From the NCBI RefSeq assembly GCF_030817495.1, contig NZ_JAUSZK010000001.1, forward strand, positions 1,653,001-1,717,000: a stretch of 64,000 nucleotides of DNA, given 5' to 3'. Below the pieces are notes generated by a model that was not told the origin of the DNA, did not search any database, and was given only the letters and a program-made list of their open reading frames with translations. Both the position numbers and the translations under genes were made by a program. Positions 45,116-55,599 of this stretch are shown here, one piece after another (the stretch's first letter is position 1; each line of letters starts with the position of its first letter). This DNA is from Streptomyces sp. V3I7. Its GTDB lineage: Bacteria > Actinomycetota > Actinomycetes > Streptomycetales > Streptomycetaceae.

Positions 45116-46317
45116 TTCAGGAAGTCCGGCACGTCCAGTTCCTCGGCCGTGCTGTCCGAGTAGCTCCGCGGCGCGGGCGGCGCCGGCGGGGTGACCGGGA
45201 TGTCCGGCACCGGCGCCGGGGCGGGCTCGGGCTCCTCCTTCGGCGTCACGCTGCCGAGCGAACCGAAGGACGGGCGGCTCTCGGTCTGCCGTGCCGGAGC
45301 GGGCTCCTCGCGGCGGGCCGAGGACGGGGCCGACGACGAGCCGGCGGAGTTCTCCCGGCGGGCCGGCGGCTGTCCGCCGTCGAAGCCGGCCGCGATCACG
45401 GTGACCCGGACCTCGTCGCCGAGGGCGTCGTCGATGACCGCGCCGAAGATGATGTTGGCCTCGGGGTGAGCGGCCTCGCTGACCAGCTGGGCGGCCTCGT
45501 TGATCTCGAACAGACCGAGGTCCGAGCCGCCGGAGATGGAGAGCAGGACGCCGCGGGCGCCGTCGATGGACGCCTCCAGCAGCGGCGAGGAGATCGCCAT
45601 CTCGGCGGCGGCCACCGCGCGGTCGTCGCCGCGGGCCGAGCCGATGCCCATGAGGGCCGAACCGGCCTCGGACATGACCGACTTGACGTCGGCGAAGTCG
45701 AGGTTGATCAGACCCGGGGTGGTGATGAGGTCGGTGATGCCCTGGACACCGGAGAGCAGGACCTGGTCCGCGGACTTGAAGGCGTCCAGGACCGAGACCT
45801 GGCGGTCCGAGATGGACAGCAGCCGGTCGTTGGGGATGACGATGAGGGTGTCGACCTCTTCGCGGAGTTCGGCGATGCCGTCCTCGGCCTGGTTCGCGCG
45901 GCGCCGTCCCTCGAAGGTGAACGGGCGCGTGACCACGCCGATGGTGAGGGCGCCGAGCGAGCGCGCGATGTTGGCCACGACGGGTGCGCCGCCGGTGCCG
46001 GTGCCGCCGCCCTCGCCGGCCGTCACGAAGACCATGTCGGCCCCCTTGAGGACCTCCTCGATCTCCTCGCGGTGGTCCTCGGCGGCCTTGCGGCCGACGG
46101 CCGGGTTGGCGCCGGCGCCGAGTCCGCGGGTGAGTTCACGGCCGACGTCGAGCTTGACGTCGGCGTCGCTCATCAACAGCGCCTGAGCGTCGGTGTTGAT
46201 GGCGATGAACTCGACGCCCTTGAGACCGACCTCGATCATCCGGTTGATGGCATTGACACCACCGCCGCCGACACCGATGACTTTGATGACTGCGAGGTAG
46301 TTCTGCGGTGCTGCCAC
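45112..46317 (-). CDS. ftsZ: Cell division GTPase FtsZ
   Basis: 401-residue tubulin homologue that forms the Z ring (in Streptomyces, ladders of rings in sporulating hyphae). The GTP-binding signature is [12 protein letters not shown], preceded by [15 protein letters not shown], and the T7 loop is in [14 protein letters not shown] disordered linker (about 318-385) leads to the conserved C-terminal peptide DVPDFLK, which binds SepF. GTG start at 46317 behind GAGAGG. The 278-bp upstream gap to ftsQ contains its own promoter region. Confidence 0.98.
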   Translation of the reverse strand: MAAPQNYLAVIKVIGVGGGGVNAINRMIEVGLKGVEFIAINTDAQALLMSDADVKLDVGRELTRGLGAGANPAVGRKAAEDHREEIEEVLKGADMVFVTAGEGGGTGTGGAPVVANIARSLGALTIGVVTRPFTFEGRRRANQAEDGIAELREEVDTLIVIPNDRLLSISDRQVSVLDAFKSADQVLLSGVQGITDLITTPGLINLDFADVKSVMSEAGSALMGIGSARGDDRAVAAAEMAISSPLLEASIDGARGVLLSISGGSDLGLFEINEAAQLVSEAAHPEANIIFGAVIDDALGDEVRVTVIAAGFDGGQPPARRENSAGSSSAPSSARREEPAPARQTESRPSFGSLGSVTPKEEPEPAPAPVPDIPVTPPAPPAPRSYSDSTAEELDVPDFLK

Positions 46318-46414
46318 GTCGAAGGCCTCTCGCCTCGAGTTACGTGTCGACGACTCGCGGCGCTGCCGCGATCCGACGACTGATGCCGATTGGGACGGTC
46401 CGAGTGCCGACCCG

Positions 46415-46439
46415 AACCCTAACGCTGAAGTTTAGGGTT
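46415..46439. promoter_or_regulatory. Inverted repeat in the ftsZ upstream region (46318-46595)
   Basis: AACCCTAA (46415-46422) and its exact complement TTAGGGTT (46432-46439) are separated by 9 nt, about 100 bp before the ftsZ start. The region to 46540 is unusually AT-rich for this genome. Streptomyces ftsZ is known to have several promoters, one sporulation-specific, in this interval; I cannot assign this repeat to a given regulator. Confidence 0.55.
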
Positions 46440-46595
46440 ACCAGTGTGTCTGTTCCTTGGACTCTTCCGAACAGGACACTAAGTCGACAAGTGGCGCGCG
46501 TTCAACGAACACGCCGAACCTCCCGTTTTTCTTTTCACCCTATGTGATCAGCCCTGGCAGTACCCAACCAGGGTGTTGGCCTGCGCTGATGTGCG

Positions 46596-47390
46596 TCAAC
46601 TCCCCGATGACACCGGGGCGGTGGGAACGGCGACGTCGAAGTGCCGTGCGTTCGGGGCCGCTTTCATGAGCGCGGTGAGTGCGCGCGCCTTCGCGCGGCC
46701 GTTCTCGCCGCTTCCCCAGTCGACCGTCCGACCGCCGCCCAGCTGAAGCGAGATGGCGTCGTAGGAACGGACTTTGACGCTCCCGGTCTCGTGCAGGACG
46801 GCGGCCGGGAGGGCGCCCGCGACGCGCACCGCGGCCCGCGTGAGCCGGTCGGTGCCGAAGCGCCGCAGACTCGCGGAGGCCGAATCGGACCGGGAGGCAG
46901 CGAGGTCCAGAACCGGAATGTTCTTCGGTGCCTTGGGAACGGTGGCGAAACGGACGCCCTCGTCGTCGACTTCGACGAACTCGCCATTTCTGCGCACCAG
47001 GAGGACCGGAGCCCGCTCGGTCACCTTCAGCCCGATGCCGTGCGGCCAGGCGCGCACGACCTCCACGGTGTCAATACGCGGCATTTTCCGGCGGAGTCGG
47101 GCCTCGATCGCGCCGGTGTCGACGGAGACCAGCGGGGCACCGACGGGCGCCTCGGAGGTCCGGCGGACCTGATCGGACGTCAGAATCCGGGTACCGGCGA
47201 CGGATACGCGCTCCACCCGCAGCCACGGGGAGCCGTACAACACCCAGACGGAACCGGCACCGAGCAGCACGACGGCGACCGCCAGGATGACGATCGTACG
47301 AAGACGGGGCAGGCCTGGTCGCCGAAGGAGCGGCGGGCCGGACGACCCCTGCTGGCGTTCACCGCGCTCGGCAACGGTCGGTCCGGCCAC
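46596..47390 (-). CDS. ftsQ: Cell division protein FtsQ
   Basis: 264-residue single-pass protein of the FtsQLB complex. A cytoplasmic N terminus (1-30), one membrane helix (IVILAVAVVLLGAGSVWVLYG), then the POTRA domain (LRVERVSVAGTRILTSDQV to RAWPHGIGLKVTERAPV) and the FtsQ beta domain. GTG start at 47390. It follows murG by 25 nt. Confidence 0.94.
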   Translation of the reverse strand: MAGPTVAERGERQQGSSGPPLLRRPGLPRLRTIVILAVAVVLLGAGSVWVLYGSPWLRVERVSVAGTRILTSDQVRRTSEAPVGAPLVSVDTGAIEARLRRKMPRIDTVEVVRAWPHGIGLKVTERAPVLLVRRNGEFVEVDDEGVRFATVPKAPKNIPVLDLAASRSDSASASLRRFGTDRLTRAAVRVAGALPAAVLHETGSVKVRSYDAISLQLGGGRTVDWGSGENGRAKARALTALMKAAPNARHFDVAVPTAPVSSGS

Positions 47391-47415
47391 GCTACTGCCC
47401 TTTCGTCATACGGTC

Positions 47416-48504
47416 CTAACGGCGCGAGGCGATGGCCTCGTACACCATGCCGACGAGCAGCTCGTCGGCGTCGCGGCGGCCGAACTCGCCCGCGGCGCGG
47501 GACATCTCGTACAGCCGGTGCGGATCGGCCAGCACGGGAAGGACGTTCTGCTGCACCCACTCCGGCGTGAGGTCGGCGTCGTCGACGAGGAGACCGCCGC
47601 CCGCCTTGACCACCGGCTGGGCGTTCAGCCGCTGTTCGCCGTTGCCGATGGGCAGCGGGACGTAGGCGGCGGGAAGTCCGACGGCGGAGAGCTCGGCGAC
47701 GGTCATCGCGCCCGCGCGGCACAGCATCATGTCGGCCGCGGCGTACGCGAGGTCCATCCGGTCCAGGTAACTTACCGGGATGTACGGGGGCATTCCCGGC
47801 ATCTGCTGCACCTGCGGCAGTTCGTTCTTCGGACCGACCGCGTGCAGGATCTGGATGCCGGCCTGCTGCAGCCACGGAGCGACCTGCTGGGTCACCTCGT
47901 TGAGGCGGCGGGCGCCCTGCGAGCCGCCGGAGACCAGCAGCGTGGGCAGGTTGGGGTTGAGGCCGAAGTAGGCGCGGGCCTCGGGGCGCAGCGCCGACCG
48001 GTCCAGCGTCGCGATGGTGCGGCGCAGCGGGATGCCGATGTAGCGGGCGTCGCGCAGCTTGCTGTCGGGCGTGGAGACGGCGACGCGGGAGGCGTAGCGC
48101 GAGCCGATCTTGTTGGCGAGACCGGGGCGGGCGTTGGCCTCGTGGATCACGATCGGCACCCCGAGCCTCTTGGCGGCCAGGTACGCGGGCAGCGCGACGT
48201 AGCCGCCGAAGCCGACCACGGCGTCCGCCTTGGTGCGTTCCAGGATCTCCTCGGTCGCCTTGATCGTGCCGCGCAGCCGGCCCGGGACGGTGATCAGCTC
48301 AGGCGTGGGCTTGCGCGGCAGCGGCACCGCCGGGATCAGCGCGAGCTCGTAGCCGCGCTCGGGAACGAGCCGGGTCTCCAGACCCCGCTCCGTGCCCAGG
48401 GCCGTGATCCCCACGGTCGGGTCCTGCCTGCGCAGGGCGTCCGCGAGGGCGAGCGCGGGCTCGATGTGGCCCGCGGTGCCCCCGCCGGCAAGTACGACAT
48501 GCAC
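47416..48504 (-). CDS. murG: UDP-GlcNAc:lipid I N-acetylglucosaminyltransferase
   Basis: 362-residue GT28 glycosyltransferase that converts lipid I to lipid II at the inner membrane face. N-terminal [33 protein letters not shown] and the donor loop [12 protein letters not shown] are the family signatures. The ATG at 48504 is 6 nt after the ftsW stop. Confidence 0.96.
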   Translation of the reverse strand: MHVVLAGGGTAGHIEPALALADALRRQDPTVGITALGTERGLETRLVPERGYELALIPAVPLPRKPTPELITVPGRLRGTIKATEEILERTKADAVVGFGGYVALPAYLAAKRLGVPIVIHEANARPGLANKIGSRYASRVAVSTPDSKLRDARYIGIPLRRTIATLDRSALRPEARAYFGLNPNLPTLLVSGGSQGARRLNEVTQQVAPWLQQAGIQILHAVGPKNELPQVQQMPGMPPYIPVSYLDRMDLAYAAADMMLCRAGAMTVAELSAVGLPAAYVPLPIGNGEQRLNAQPVVKAGGGLLVDDADLTPEWVQQNVLPVLADPHRLYEMSRAAGEFGRRDADELLVGMVYEAIASRR

Positions 48505-48510
48505 CGAAAT

Positions 48511-49866
48511 TCACCGCTCTCCGGACGATCGCGCCACCGTGGCGCGCCGTCGCATCGTGTTCCATCTACGGGGCCCCGCAGGACCCCCAGCACTCCGCTT
48601 TCTACCAAAGCGAGGTTGCCGCATCGCAAGCGCCGCCCTCGCCGCGGGCTCCTCGCGCGCGAAGGCGATCAGCAGCCCGATGGCGAACATGGTCGGCAGC
48701 AGGGCGGACCCTCCGTAGGAGAACAGCGGGAGGGGGACGCCGGCGATCGGCAGCAGACCGAGCACCGCACCGATGTTGATCACCGCCTGCGCGGTGATCC
48801 AGGTCGTCACGCCTCCCGCGGCGTACCTCACGAAGGGGTCCTCCGTGCCTCCGGCCACGCGGATACCCGCATAGCCTAGGGCCGCGAAGAGCGCGAGTAC
48901 CGACAGCGTCCCCGCGAGGCCCAGTTCCTCACCGGTGACGGCGAAGATGAAGTCGGTGTGGGCTTCGGGGAGTTGACCCCATTTTTCCACACTCGCGCCC
49001 AGTCCGGATCCGAAGAGGCCGCCGGATGCCAGGGCGTAGATCCCGTGCACGGCCTGCCAGCAGTCGGCTACTCCGGAGCGTGGTTCGGTGGCGCCGACGC
49101 AGGCGAGCCTGGCCATGCGGTTGGGGCTGGTCTTGATGAGGATCACACCGATCGTGGCGGCGATCGAGAGCACGCCGACGAACAGCCGGGTCGGCGCTCC
49201 CGCGAGCCACAGCAGGCCGAACAGGATCGCCGTGAGAATGATCGCGGTGCCCATGTCGCCGCCGAGCATGATCAGCCCGAGCAGCAGGAAGGCGACCGGG
49301 ACCAGCGGCACCAGCATGTGTTTCCACTGGGTCAGCAGCTTCTTGTCCTGCTTGCGCGCGATCAGGTCGGCGCCCCACAGCACCAGGGCGAGCTTGCCGA
49401 ACTCACTGGGCTGGATCTGGAAGGAGCCGCCGAGCGAGATCCAGTTCCGGTTGCCGTTGACCGCCATCCCTATCCCCGGGATCTGCACCAGGGCCATCAG
49501 GAAGACGGCGCCGGCCAGGATCGGGTAGGCCAGCGCCCTGTGCAGCTTCACCGGCATGCGCGAGGCCGCGAACAGCAGGCCGCCGCCGATCACCGCCGCC
49601 AGGAACTGCTTGCGGAAGAAGTACGACCCCGGCAGCGACAGCTGGAGCGCGGTGATCTGGGAGGCCGAATACACCATCACCAGGCCGAGCACGGTGATCA
49701 GCAGACTGCCGCCGAGGATCAGGTAGTACGCCGTCAGCGGCCGGTCCCAGGCCTTCCGCGCGCGGGTGTAGAACCGCCGTACCGGGTTGTCGTGCGAGGA
49801 CTGCGGGGAAGCGGGCCGTCTCGGGGTCCGCTGGACCGGGGGACGGCTCGTACGGCTAGCGGCCAT
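48511..49866 (-). CDS. ftsW: Septal peptidoglycan polymerase FtsW
   Basis: 451-residue SEDS-family glycosyltransferase with about ten membrane helices, pairing with FtsI. Signature regions include NWISLGGSFQIQPSEFGKLA, the extracytoplasmic loop with WGQLPEAHTDFIFAVTGEELG and the late LPLFSYGGSALLP. The long basic N terminus (1-45) is common in actinobacteria. I chose the ATG at 49866, 6 nt after GGGAG; the preceding GTG (49869) is equally in frame. A 112-nt gap separates it from murD. Confidence 0.96.
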   Translation of the reverse strand: MAASRTSRPPVQRTPRRPASPQSSHDNPVRRFYTRARKAWDRPLTAYYLILGGSLLITVLGLVMVYSASQITALQLSLPGSYFFRKQFLAAVIGGGLLFAASRMPVKLHRALAYPILAGAVFLMALVQIPGIGMAVNGNRNWISLGGSFQIQPSEFGKLALVLWGADLIARKQDKKLLTQWKHMLVPLVPVAFLLLGLIMLGGDMGTAIILTAILFGLLWLAGAPTRLFVGVLSIAATIGVILIKTSPNRMARLACVGATEPRSGVADCWQAVHGIYALASGGLFGSGLGASVEKWGQLPEAHTDFIFAVTGEELGLAGTLSVLALFAALGYAGIRVAGGTEDPFVRYAAGGVTTWITAQAVINIGAVLGLLPIAGVPLPLFSYGGSALLPTMFAIGLLIAFAREEPAARAALAMRQPRFGRKRSAGGPAGPRRWNTMRRRATVARSSGER

Positions 49867-49978
49867 CACCGGCTCCCGCCCCGCCGCCGGCTCCCGCCCG
49901 CAGGCTCCGCCTGAGCCACATCCGAGTCACGCGTCCCTCCAAGGGTCCCGAAGTACCCGTCCTGGCCGAGACCCGCCG

Positions 49979-51403
49979 TCAGGCGCCCGCGCCGAGTTCG
50001 CGCACCGCCTGCGCGAACGCGTCACCGCGCTTGTTGTAGTTGGTGAACATGTCCATGGAAGCGCAAGCCGGGGCCAGCAGCACCGTGTCGCCGGGCTGTG
50101 CGAGCCGCGCCGCCTCCTGGACCGCCTGGAGCATCGCCCCAGTGTCGGCCCGGTCGAGGTCGACGACGGGTACTTCCGGCGCGTGTCGCGCGAGGGCTTC
50201 GCGGATCAGACCGCGGTCCGCGCCGATGAGGACGACGCCCCGCAGCCGCTTGGCCGCGCCCGCGACGAGTTCGTCGAAGGAGGCGCCCTTGGCGAGGCCG
50301 CCCGCGATCCACACGATCGGCTCGTACGCCGCCAACGAGGCTTCCGCGGCGTGGGTGTTGGTGGCCTTGGAGTCGTCGACGTACGCCACGCCGTCCACGT
50401 CGGCGACGTGGGAGATGCGGTGGGCGTCGGGGGTGAAGTTCCGCAGACCGTCGCGTACGGCCTCGGCGGGCACCCCGAAGGAGCGCGCGAGAGCCGCCGC
50501 GGCAAGGGCGTTGGCGATGTTGTGCGGGGCCGGCGGGTTCACGTCGCAGACCTCGGCGAGCGCCGCCGCGTTCTTCTGCCGGTTCTCGACGAAGGCGCGG
50601 TCGACCAGGATGCCGTCCACGACGCCGAGTTGGGAGGGCGCGGGCGCGCCCAGGGTGAACCCGATGGCCCGGCAGCCCTCCTCGACGTCGGCCTCGCGGA
50701 CCAGGTCCTCGGTGAGCTTGTCGGCGACGTTGTAGACGCAGGCGACCCGATTGCCCTCGTAGATACGGCCCTTGTCCGCGGCGTAGGCCTCCATGGAGCC
50801 GTGCCAGTCGAGGTGGTCCGGGGCCAGGTTGAGCACGGCCGCCGAGTAGGCGCGCAGCGAGGGCGCCCAGTGGAGCTGGTAGCTGGACAGCTCGACCGCG
50901 AGGACGTCGTACTCCTCGTCGCCGAGGACCGCGTCCAGCAGCGAGACGCCGATGTTGCCGACGGCGGCGGTGCGCAGGCCCGCCGCCTTCAGCATGGAGG
51001 CGAGCATCTGGACGGTCGTGGTCTTGCCGTTGGTGCCCGTCACGCACAGCCAGGGCGCGGCGTCCGGGCCGCGCAGCCGCCAGGCCAGCTCGACGTCGCC
51101 CCAGACGGGGACGCCGGCCTGCTCGGCGGCCGCGAACAGCGGCTTGTCCGGCTGCCAGCCGGGCGCGGTGACGATCAGCTCGGTGCCTTCGGGCAGGGTC
51201 GCTCCGTCACCGAGGCGCACGGTGATCCCGAGTGCCTCCAGTTCGGCCGCCTGCGCCCGGGCGCGCTCGTCGTCGCCGTCGTTGACGACGGTGACGATCG
51301 CGCCGAGACCGTGCAGGACCTTGGCCGCCGGGACGCCGGAGACGCCGAGCCCGGCGACGGTGACGTGCTGGCCCTGGAATTCCGAAGGCACCGAGTCGGT
51401 CAC
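49979..51403 (-). CDS. murD: UDP-MurNAc-L-Ala:D-Glu ligase
   Basis: 474-residue Mur ligase that adds D-glutamate to the stem peptide. The ATP loop is [13 protein letters not shown], with the carbamylated-Lys/central region around [19 protein letters not shown] and the C-terminal domain from [19 protein letters not shown] (Mur C). I chose the GTG at 51403, which overlaps the mraY stop by 4 nt (GTGA); an ATG at 51418 would add five residues. Confidence 0.95.
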   Translation of the reverse strand: MTDSVPSEFQGQHVTVAGLGVSGVPAAKVLHGLGAIVTVVNDGDDERARAQAAELEALGITVRLGDGATLPEGTELIVTAPGWQPDKPLFAAAEQAGVPVWGDVELAWRLRGPDAAPWLCVTGTNGKTTTVQMLASMLKAAGLRTAAVGNIGVSLLDAVLGDEEYDVLAVELSSYQLHWAPSLRAYSAAVLNLAPDHLDWHGSMEAYAADKGRIYEGNRVACVYNVADKLTEDLVREADVEEGCRAIGFTLGAPAPSQLGVVDGILVDRAFVENRQKNAAALAEVCDVNPPAPHNIANALAAAALARSFGVPAEAVRDGLRNFTPDAHRISHVADVDGVAYVDDSKATNTHAAEASLAAYEPIVWIAGGLAKGASFDELVAGAAKRLRGVVLIGADRGLIREALARHAPEVPVVDLDRADTGAMLQAVQEAARLAQPGDTVLLAPACASMDMFTNYNKRGDAFAQAVRELGAGA

Positions 51404-52473
51404 TTGTCTGCTGCCCATCCTGCGTAGAAGAGACCCAGTCCGACGATCACACAGATGCCCTGAATGATCCAGAAGCGGACCACGACAAGGACTTCGGACC
51501 AGCCCTTGAGTTCGAAGTGGTGCTGCAGTGGCGCCATCCGGAAGACGCGCTTGCCGGTGAGGCGGAAGGAGCCGACCTGGATGACCACCGACATGGTGAT
51601 GAGCACGAACAGGCCGCCGAGGATGGCCAGCAGCAGCTCCGTACGGGAGCAGATGGCCAGACCGGCGAGCACACCGCCGAGGGCGAGCGAGCCCGTGTCA
51701 CCCATGAAGATCTTCGCCGGCGAGGTGTTCCACCACAGGAAGCCCAGGCAGGCGCCCATCAGCGCGGAGGAGACGACCGCGAGGTCGAGCGGGTCGCGCA
51801 CCTCGTAGCAGGCGCCCGGGTTGGTCAGCGTCATCGCGTTGGCGCAGGACTCCTGGAACTGCCACACGCCGATGAAGGTGTACGCGCCGAAGACGAGGAC
51901 GGAGGCGCCGGTGGCGAGGCCGTCCAGACCGTCGGTGAGGTTCACGCCGTTCGACATCGCGAGGATCATGAACAGCGCCCAGACCACGAACAGCACGGGG
52001 CCGATCGTCCAGCCGAAGTCCGTGATGAACGACAGCTTGGTGGAGGCCGGGGTGTTGCCGCGGGCGTCGGCGAACTGGAGCGAGAGGACCGCGAAGGCGA
52101 TACCGACGATCAGCTGGCCGGCCATCTTCGCCTTGGCCCGCAGACCCAGCGAACGCCGCTTGACGATCTTGATGTAGTCGTCGAGGAAGCCGACCAGGCC
52201 CATGCCGAACATCAGGCCGAGCACCAGCAGGCCGGAGAAGGTGGGCGGGTAGCCCGTGATCACCTTGGACAGGAAGTACGCGGCGATCGTCGCCAGCATG
52301 AAGGCGATACCGCCCATGGTCGGCGTACCGCGCTTGCTGGCGTGCTCGCGCGGGCCGTCGTCACGGATGTACTGGCCGTAGCCCTTGCGGGCGAGGAGCT
52401 TGATCAGCAGCGGGGTGCCGACGAGGCTCAGGAAGAGACCAATGACTCCTGCGAACAGGATCTGCTTCATCAT
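51400..52473 (-). CDS. mraY: Phospho-MurNAc-pentapeptide translocase
   Basis: 357-residue, ten-helix enzyme that makes lipid I on undecaprenyl phosphate. The DDXXD-like FLDDYIKI motif, [10 protein letters not shown] and the late HHFELKGW motif of MraY are intact. The ATG at 52473 overlaps the murF stop by 4 nt; a second ATG follows directly. Confidence 0.97.
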   Translation of the reverse strand: MMKQILFAGVIGLFLSLVGTPLLIKLLARKGYGQYIRDDGPREHASKRGTPTMGGIAFMLATIAAYFLSKVITGYPPTFSGLLVLGLMFGMGLVGFLDDYIKIVKRRSLGLRAKAKMAGQLIVGIAFAVLSLQFADARGNTPASTKLSFITDFGWTIGPVLFVVWALFMILAMSNGVNLTDGLDGLATGASVLVFGAYTFIGVWQFQESCANAMTLTNPGACYEVRDPLDLAVVSSALMGACLGFLWWNTSPAKIFMGDTGSLALGGVLAGLAICSRTELLLAILGGLFVLITMSVVIQVGSFRLTGKRVFRMAPLQHHFELKGWSEVLVVVRFWIIQGICVIVGLGLFYAGWAADK

Positions 52474-53885
52474 CGGGCGGCAACCTCACCCTCGGCACCG
52501 GTCGCGAGCAGCGCCTGGGCGACACTCTCGAGACCGACCGAACGGGACGCCTTCACGAGGACGACGTCTCCCGGGCGCAACTCGCTGCGCAACAGGTCGA
52601 TCGCCGCCTGTGCGTCGGACACGTGCACCGACTCCTCACCCCACGAACCCTCGTTATATGCGCCCAGTTGCAGCCAGGACGCTTCCCTGCCCCCGACCGC
52701 GACGAGCTTGCTGACGTTGAGCCGGACGGCGAGCCGTCCGACCGCGTCGTGCTCGGCGAGCGCCTCGTCACCGAGCTCGGCCATCTTGCCGAGCACCGCC
52801 CAGGTGCGCCGCCCGTTGCCCATGGCCGCGAGCGCGCGCAGAGCGGCTCGCATGGACTCGGGGTTGGCGTTGTAGGCGTCGTTGACGATGGTCACGCCGT
52901 CCGGGCGCTCGGTGACCTCCATCCGCCAGCGGGAGAGGGAGCCCGCCTCCGAGAGCGCGGTGGCGATCTCGTTCGCGGACATGCCCAGCTCATGGGCGAC
53001 GGCGGCCGCGGCGAGCGCGTTCGACACGTGGTGCTCACCGTACAGGCGCATGGTCACATCGCTTGCACCGGAGGGTGTGTGAAGCCTGAACGAGGGCTGT
53101 CCACTGTCCGTGAGTCGCACGTTCTCGGCCCGTACGTCCGCTTCGGCCGACTCTCCGAAAAGGACCACCTTCGCCTTGGTACGGGCGGCCATGGCGCGGA
53201 CCAGCGGGTCGTCGGCGTTGAGGATCGCGGCGCCGCCGTCTTCGGCTGAGGGCAGGCTCTCCACGAGCTCGCCCTTGGCCTCGGCGATCTGCTCGCGGCC
53301 GCCGAACTCGCCGATGTGGGCGGTGCCGACGTTGAGCACGAGGCCGATCCTCGGCGGGGTGAGGCCGGCGAGGTAGCGGATGTGGCCGATGCCGCGGGCG
53401 CCCATCTCCAGCACGAGGAACTTCGTCTCCTCGGTGGCGGACAGGGCGGTCAGCGGCAGCCCGATCTCGTTGTTGAGCGAGCCGGGCGTGAACACGGTCG
53501 GCGCCTTGCGCTGGAGCACCTGGGCGATGAGGTCCTTGGTGCTGGTCTTGCCCGCGGAGCCGGTGAGGCCCACGAGGGTCGCGCCGAGGAGGGTCACCAC
53601 GTGCCGGGCGAGGGCGCCGAGCGCGGCCTGGACGTCGTCGACGACGATCGCGGGCACGCCGACGGGGCGCGACGCCAGTACGGCGGCCGCCCCGGCGTCC
53701 ACCACCTGGCGGGCGTAGTCGTGGCCGTCCGCGCGCTCGCCCACGAAGGCGACGAAGAGGCTGCCGGGTCCCACCTCACGGGAGTCCCGGACCACCGGCC
53801 CGGTGACCTGGACGGACGGATCCGGTATGTCGTGCGTCTGCCCGCCGACGACTGCTGCGATCTCGGCGAGGGAGAGGGCGATCAC
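52470..53885 (-). CDS. murF: UDP-MurNAc-tripeptide:D-Ala-D-Ala ligase
   Basis: 471-residue Mur ligase adding D-Ala-D-Ala. The ATP loop is [13 protein letters not shown], followed by [19 protein letters not shown] and the Mur C domain starting near [23 protein letters not shown] start at 53885, 4 nt after the murE stop. Confidence 0.96.
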   Translation of the reverse strand: MIALSLAEIAAVVGGQTHDIPDPSVQVTGPVVRDSREVGPGSLFVAFVGERADGHDYARQVVDAGAAAVLASRPVGVPAIVVDDVQAALGALARHVVTLLGATLVGLTGSAGKTSTKDLIAQVLQRKAPTVFTPGSLNNEIGLPLTALSATEETKFLVLEMGARGIGHIRYLAGLTPPRIGLVLNVGTAHIGEFGGREQIAEAKGELVESLPSAEDGGAAILNADDPLVRAMAARTKAKVVLFGESAEADVRAENVRLTDSGQPSFRLHTPSGASDVTMRLYGEHHVSNALAAAAVAHELGMSANEIATALSEAGSLSRWRMEVTERPDGVTIVNDAYNANPESMRAALRALAAMGNGRRTWAVLGKMAELGDEALAEHDAVGRLAVRLNVSKLVAVGGREASWLQLGAYNEGSWGEESVHVSDAQAAIDLLRSELRPGDVVLVKASRSVGLESVAQALLATGAEGEVAAR

Positions 53886-53889
53886 AAGT

Positions 53890-55566
53890 TCATCCCTGGG
53901 TCTTCTGGATAGCTTCGCGAAGCACCTGGCGGTCGTCGAAGGGACGGACCACTCCGGCGATGTCCTGGCCCTGCTCGTGGCCCTTGCCCGCGACCAGCAC
54001 GGTGTCGCCGGGCTGGGCCCGGCCGACGGCGGCGGCGATGGCGGCGGCCCGGTCCTCGAAGAGGAGCACCTCTCCGCGCTCGTGCGCGGGCACGGAGGCC
54101 GCGCCCTGGAGCATGGTGGCGAGGATCGCGAGGGGATCCTCGGAGCGGGGGTTGTCGGAGGTCAGTACGGCCGTGTCGGAGAGCCGGGCCGCGGCGGCGC
54201 CCATCGGGGCGCGCTTGGTCTGGTCGCGGTCGCCGCCGCAGCCGAGCACGATGTGCAGCTGCCCCTTGGTGACCTTGCGGAGCGCCTTGAGGACCGACTC
54301 GACGGCGTCGGTCTTGTGGGCGTAGTCGACGACGGCGAGGTACGGCTGCCCGGCGTCCACCCGCTCCAGCCGGCCCGGTACGCCGGGGACGGCGGCGATG
54401 CCGTCGGCGGCGCTCTGCGCGTCGAGGCCGGAGGCGGCGAGGGCGGTGATCGCGGCGAGGGTGTTGGCCACGTTGAAGGGGCCCGCCAGCGGCGACTTGG
54501 CCGCGATGCACTGGCCCTCGGGGCCGATGACGGTGAACGTCGAGTCCATCGGACCGACCTCGACGTCCTCGGCGCGCCAGTCGGCGTCGGGGTGGCCCTC
54601 CGCGGAGAAGGTGACGACCGGGACGGATGCCTCCCGCGCGAGCCGGCGGCCGTACTCGTCGTCGAGGTTGACCACACCGAGCCGGCTGCGGCGCGGGGTG
54701 AACAGCTGCGCCTTGGCCCGGAAGTAGTCCTCCATGTCGGAGTGGAACTCCATGTGTTCCGGGCTGAGGTTGGTGAACACCGCGATGTCGAAGACGCAGC
54801 CGTCGACCCGGCCGAGGACCAGCGCGTGGCTGGAGACCTCCATGGCGACCGCCTCGACCCCGCGCTCGCGCATGACGGCGAACAGGGCCTGGAGGTCGGT
54901 GGCTTCGGGGGTGGTGCGCTCGGACTTGATGCGCTCGTCGCCGATGCGCATCTCGACCGTGCCGACCAGTCCGGTGGACCGGGCCGTACGCAGGCCGCCC
55001 TCGACGAGGTAGGCGGTGGTGGTCTTGCCGGAGGTGCCGGTGATCCCGATCTGGAGCAGATCGCGGCCCGGCCGGCCGTAGATGGTGGCCGCCAGTTCGC
55101 CCATCCCCGCGCGCGGGTCGTCGACCACCAGGACCGGCAGTCCGGTCGCGGCGGCGCGTTCGGCGCCGGCCGGGTCGGTCAGCACGGCGACCGCGCCGAG
55201 GCCGGCGGCCTGGGTGGCGAAGTCGGCGCCGTGCAGGCGGGCGCCCGGGAGGGCGGCGTACAGGTCGCCGGGACGGACGGCGCGCGAGTCATGGGTGATA
55301 CCCGTGACGGCAGCGGCGGTCGCCGGCGTGGCGGCACCCAGCTGATCGGCGAGCTCCGCGAGTGGGGTGGCGGAGACCTGAACCGGTCGTGGCGGTCCCG
55401 GATATGTCACGGAAGCGCCCTTCTGGGTGGTTTGGGACTGATCAGCGTGTGGCACGGCGGTGAGCGTACCGGGCTCACCCGCTCCAGAGCTAAAAAGGGG
55501 CCCGCGCCCGGCGCTGGGGGGCGTGGAGCCGGAATGGTTCCCCGGCTCGGGAGTGATCGTTGTCAC
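53890..55566 (-). CDS. murE: UDP-MurNAc-dipeptide:diaminopimelate ligase
   Basis: 558-residue Mur ligase adding the third residue, which in Streptomyces is LL-diaminopimelate. The ATP loop is GITGTSGKTTTAYL; HMEFHSDMEDYFRAKAQLF carries the lysine expected to be carbamylated; the substrate-selecting loop is DNPRSEDPLAI (DNPR motif of diaminopimelate-adding enzymes). The GTG at 55566 has AGGA 7 nt upstream. An internal GTG at 55410 (MTYPGPPRPV) would give 506 residues, nearer the usual length, so the start is uncertain. Confidence 0.95.
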   Translation of the reverse strand: MTTITPEPGNHSGSTPPSAGRGPLFSSGAGEPGTLTAVPHADQSQTTQKGASVTYPGPPRPVQVSATPLAELADQLGAATPATAAAVTGITHDSRAVRPGDLYAALPGARLHGADFATQAAGLGAVAVLTDPAGAERAAATGLPVLVVDDPRAGMGELAATIYGRPGRDLLQIGITGTSGKTTTAYLVEGGLRTARSTGLVGTVEMRIGDERIKSERTTPEATDLQALFAVMRERGVEAVAMEVSSHALVLGRVDGCVFDIAVFTNLSPEHMEFHSDMEDYFRAKAQLFTPRRSRLGVVNLDDEYGRRLAREASVPVVTFSAEGHPDADWRAEDVEVGPMDSTFTVIGPEGQCIAAKSPLAGPFNVANTLAAITALAASGLDAQSAADGIAAVPGVPGRLERVDAGQPYLAVVDYAHKTDAVESVLKALRKVTKGQLHIVLGCGGDRDQTKRAPMGAAAARLSDTAVLTSDNPRSEDPLAILATMLQGAASVPAHERGEVLLFEDRAAAIAAAVGRAQPGDTVLVAGKGHEQGQDIAGVVRPFDDRQVLREAIQKTQG

Positions 55567-55599
55567 GACTGGTTCCTGTGCTCTTTCCCGACGTTCTGC

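Noticed and set aside
46540..46575. BldD-type site in the ftsZ upstream region
   Set aside because: TGATCACATAGGGTGAAA contains a TCAC and a GTGA but not in the spacing or symmetry I would require to call it.
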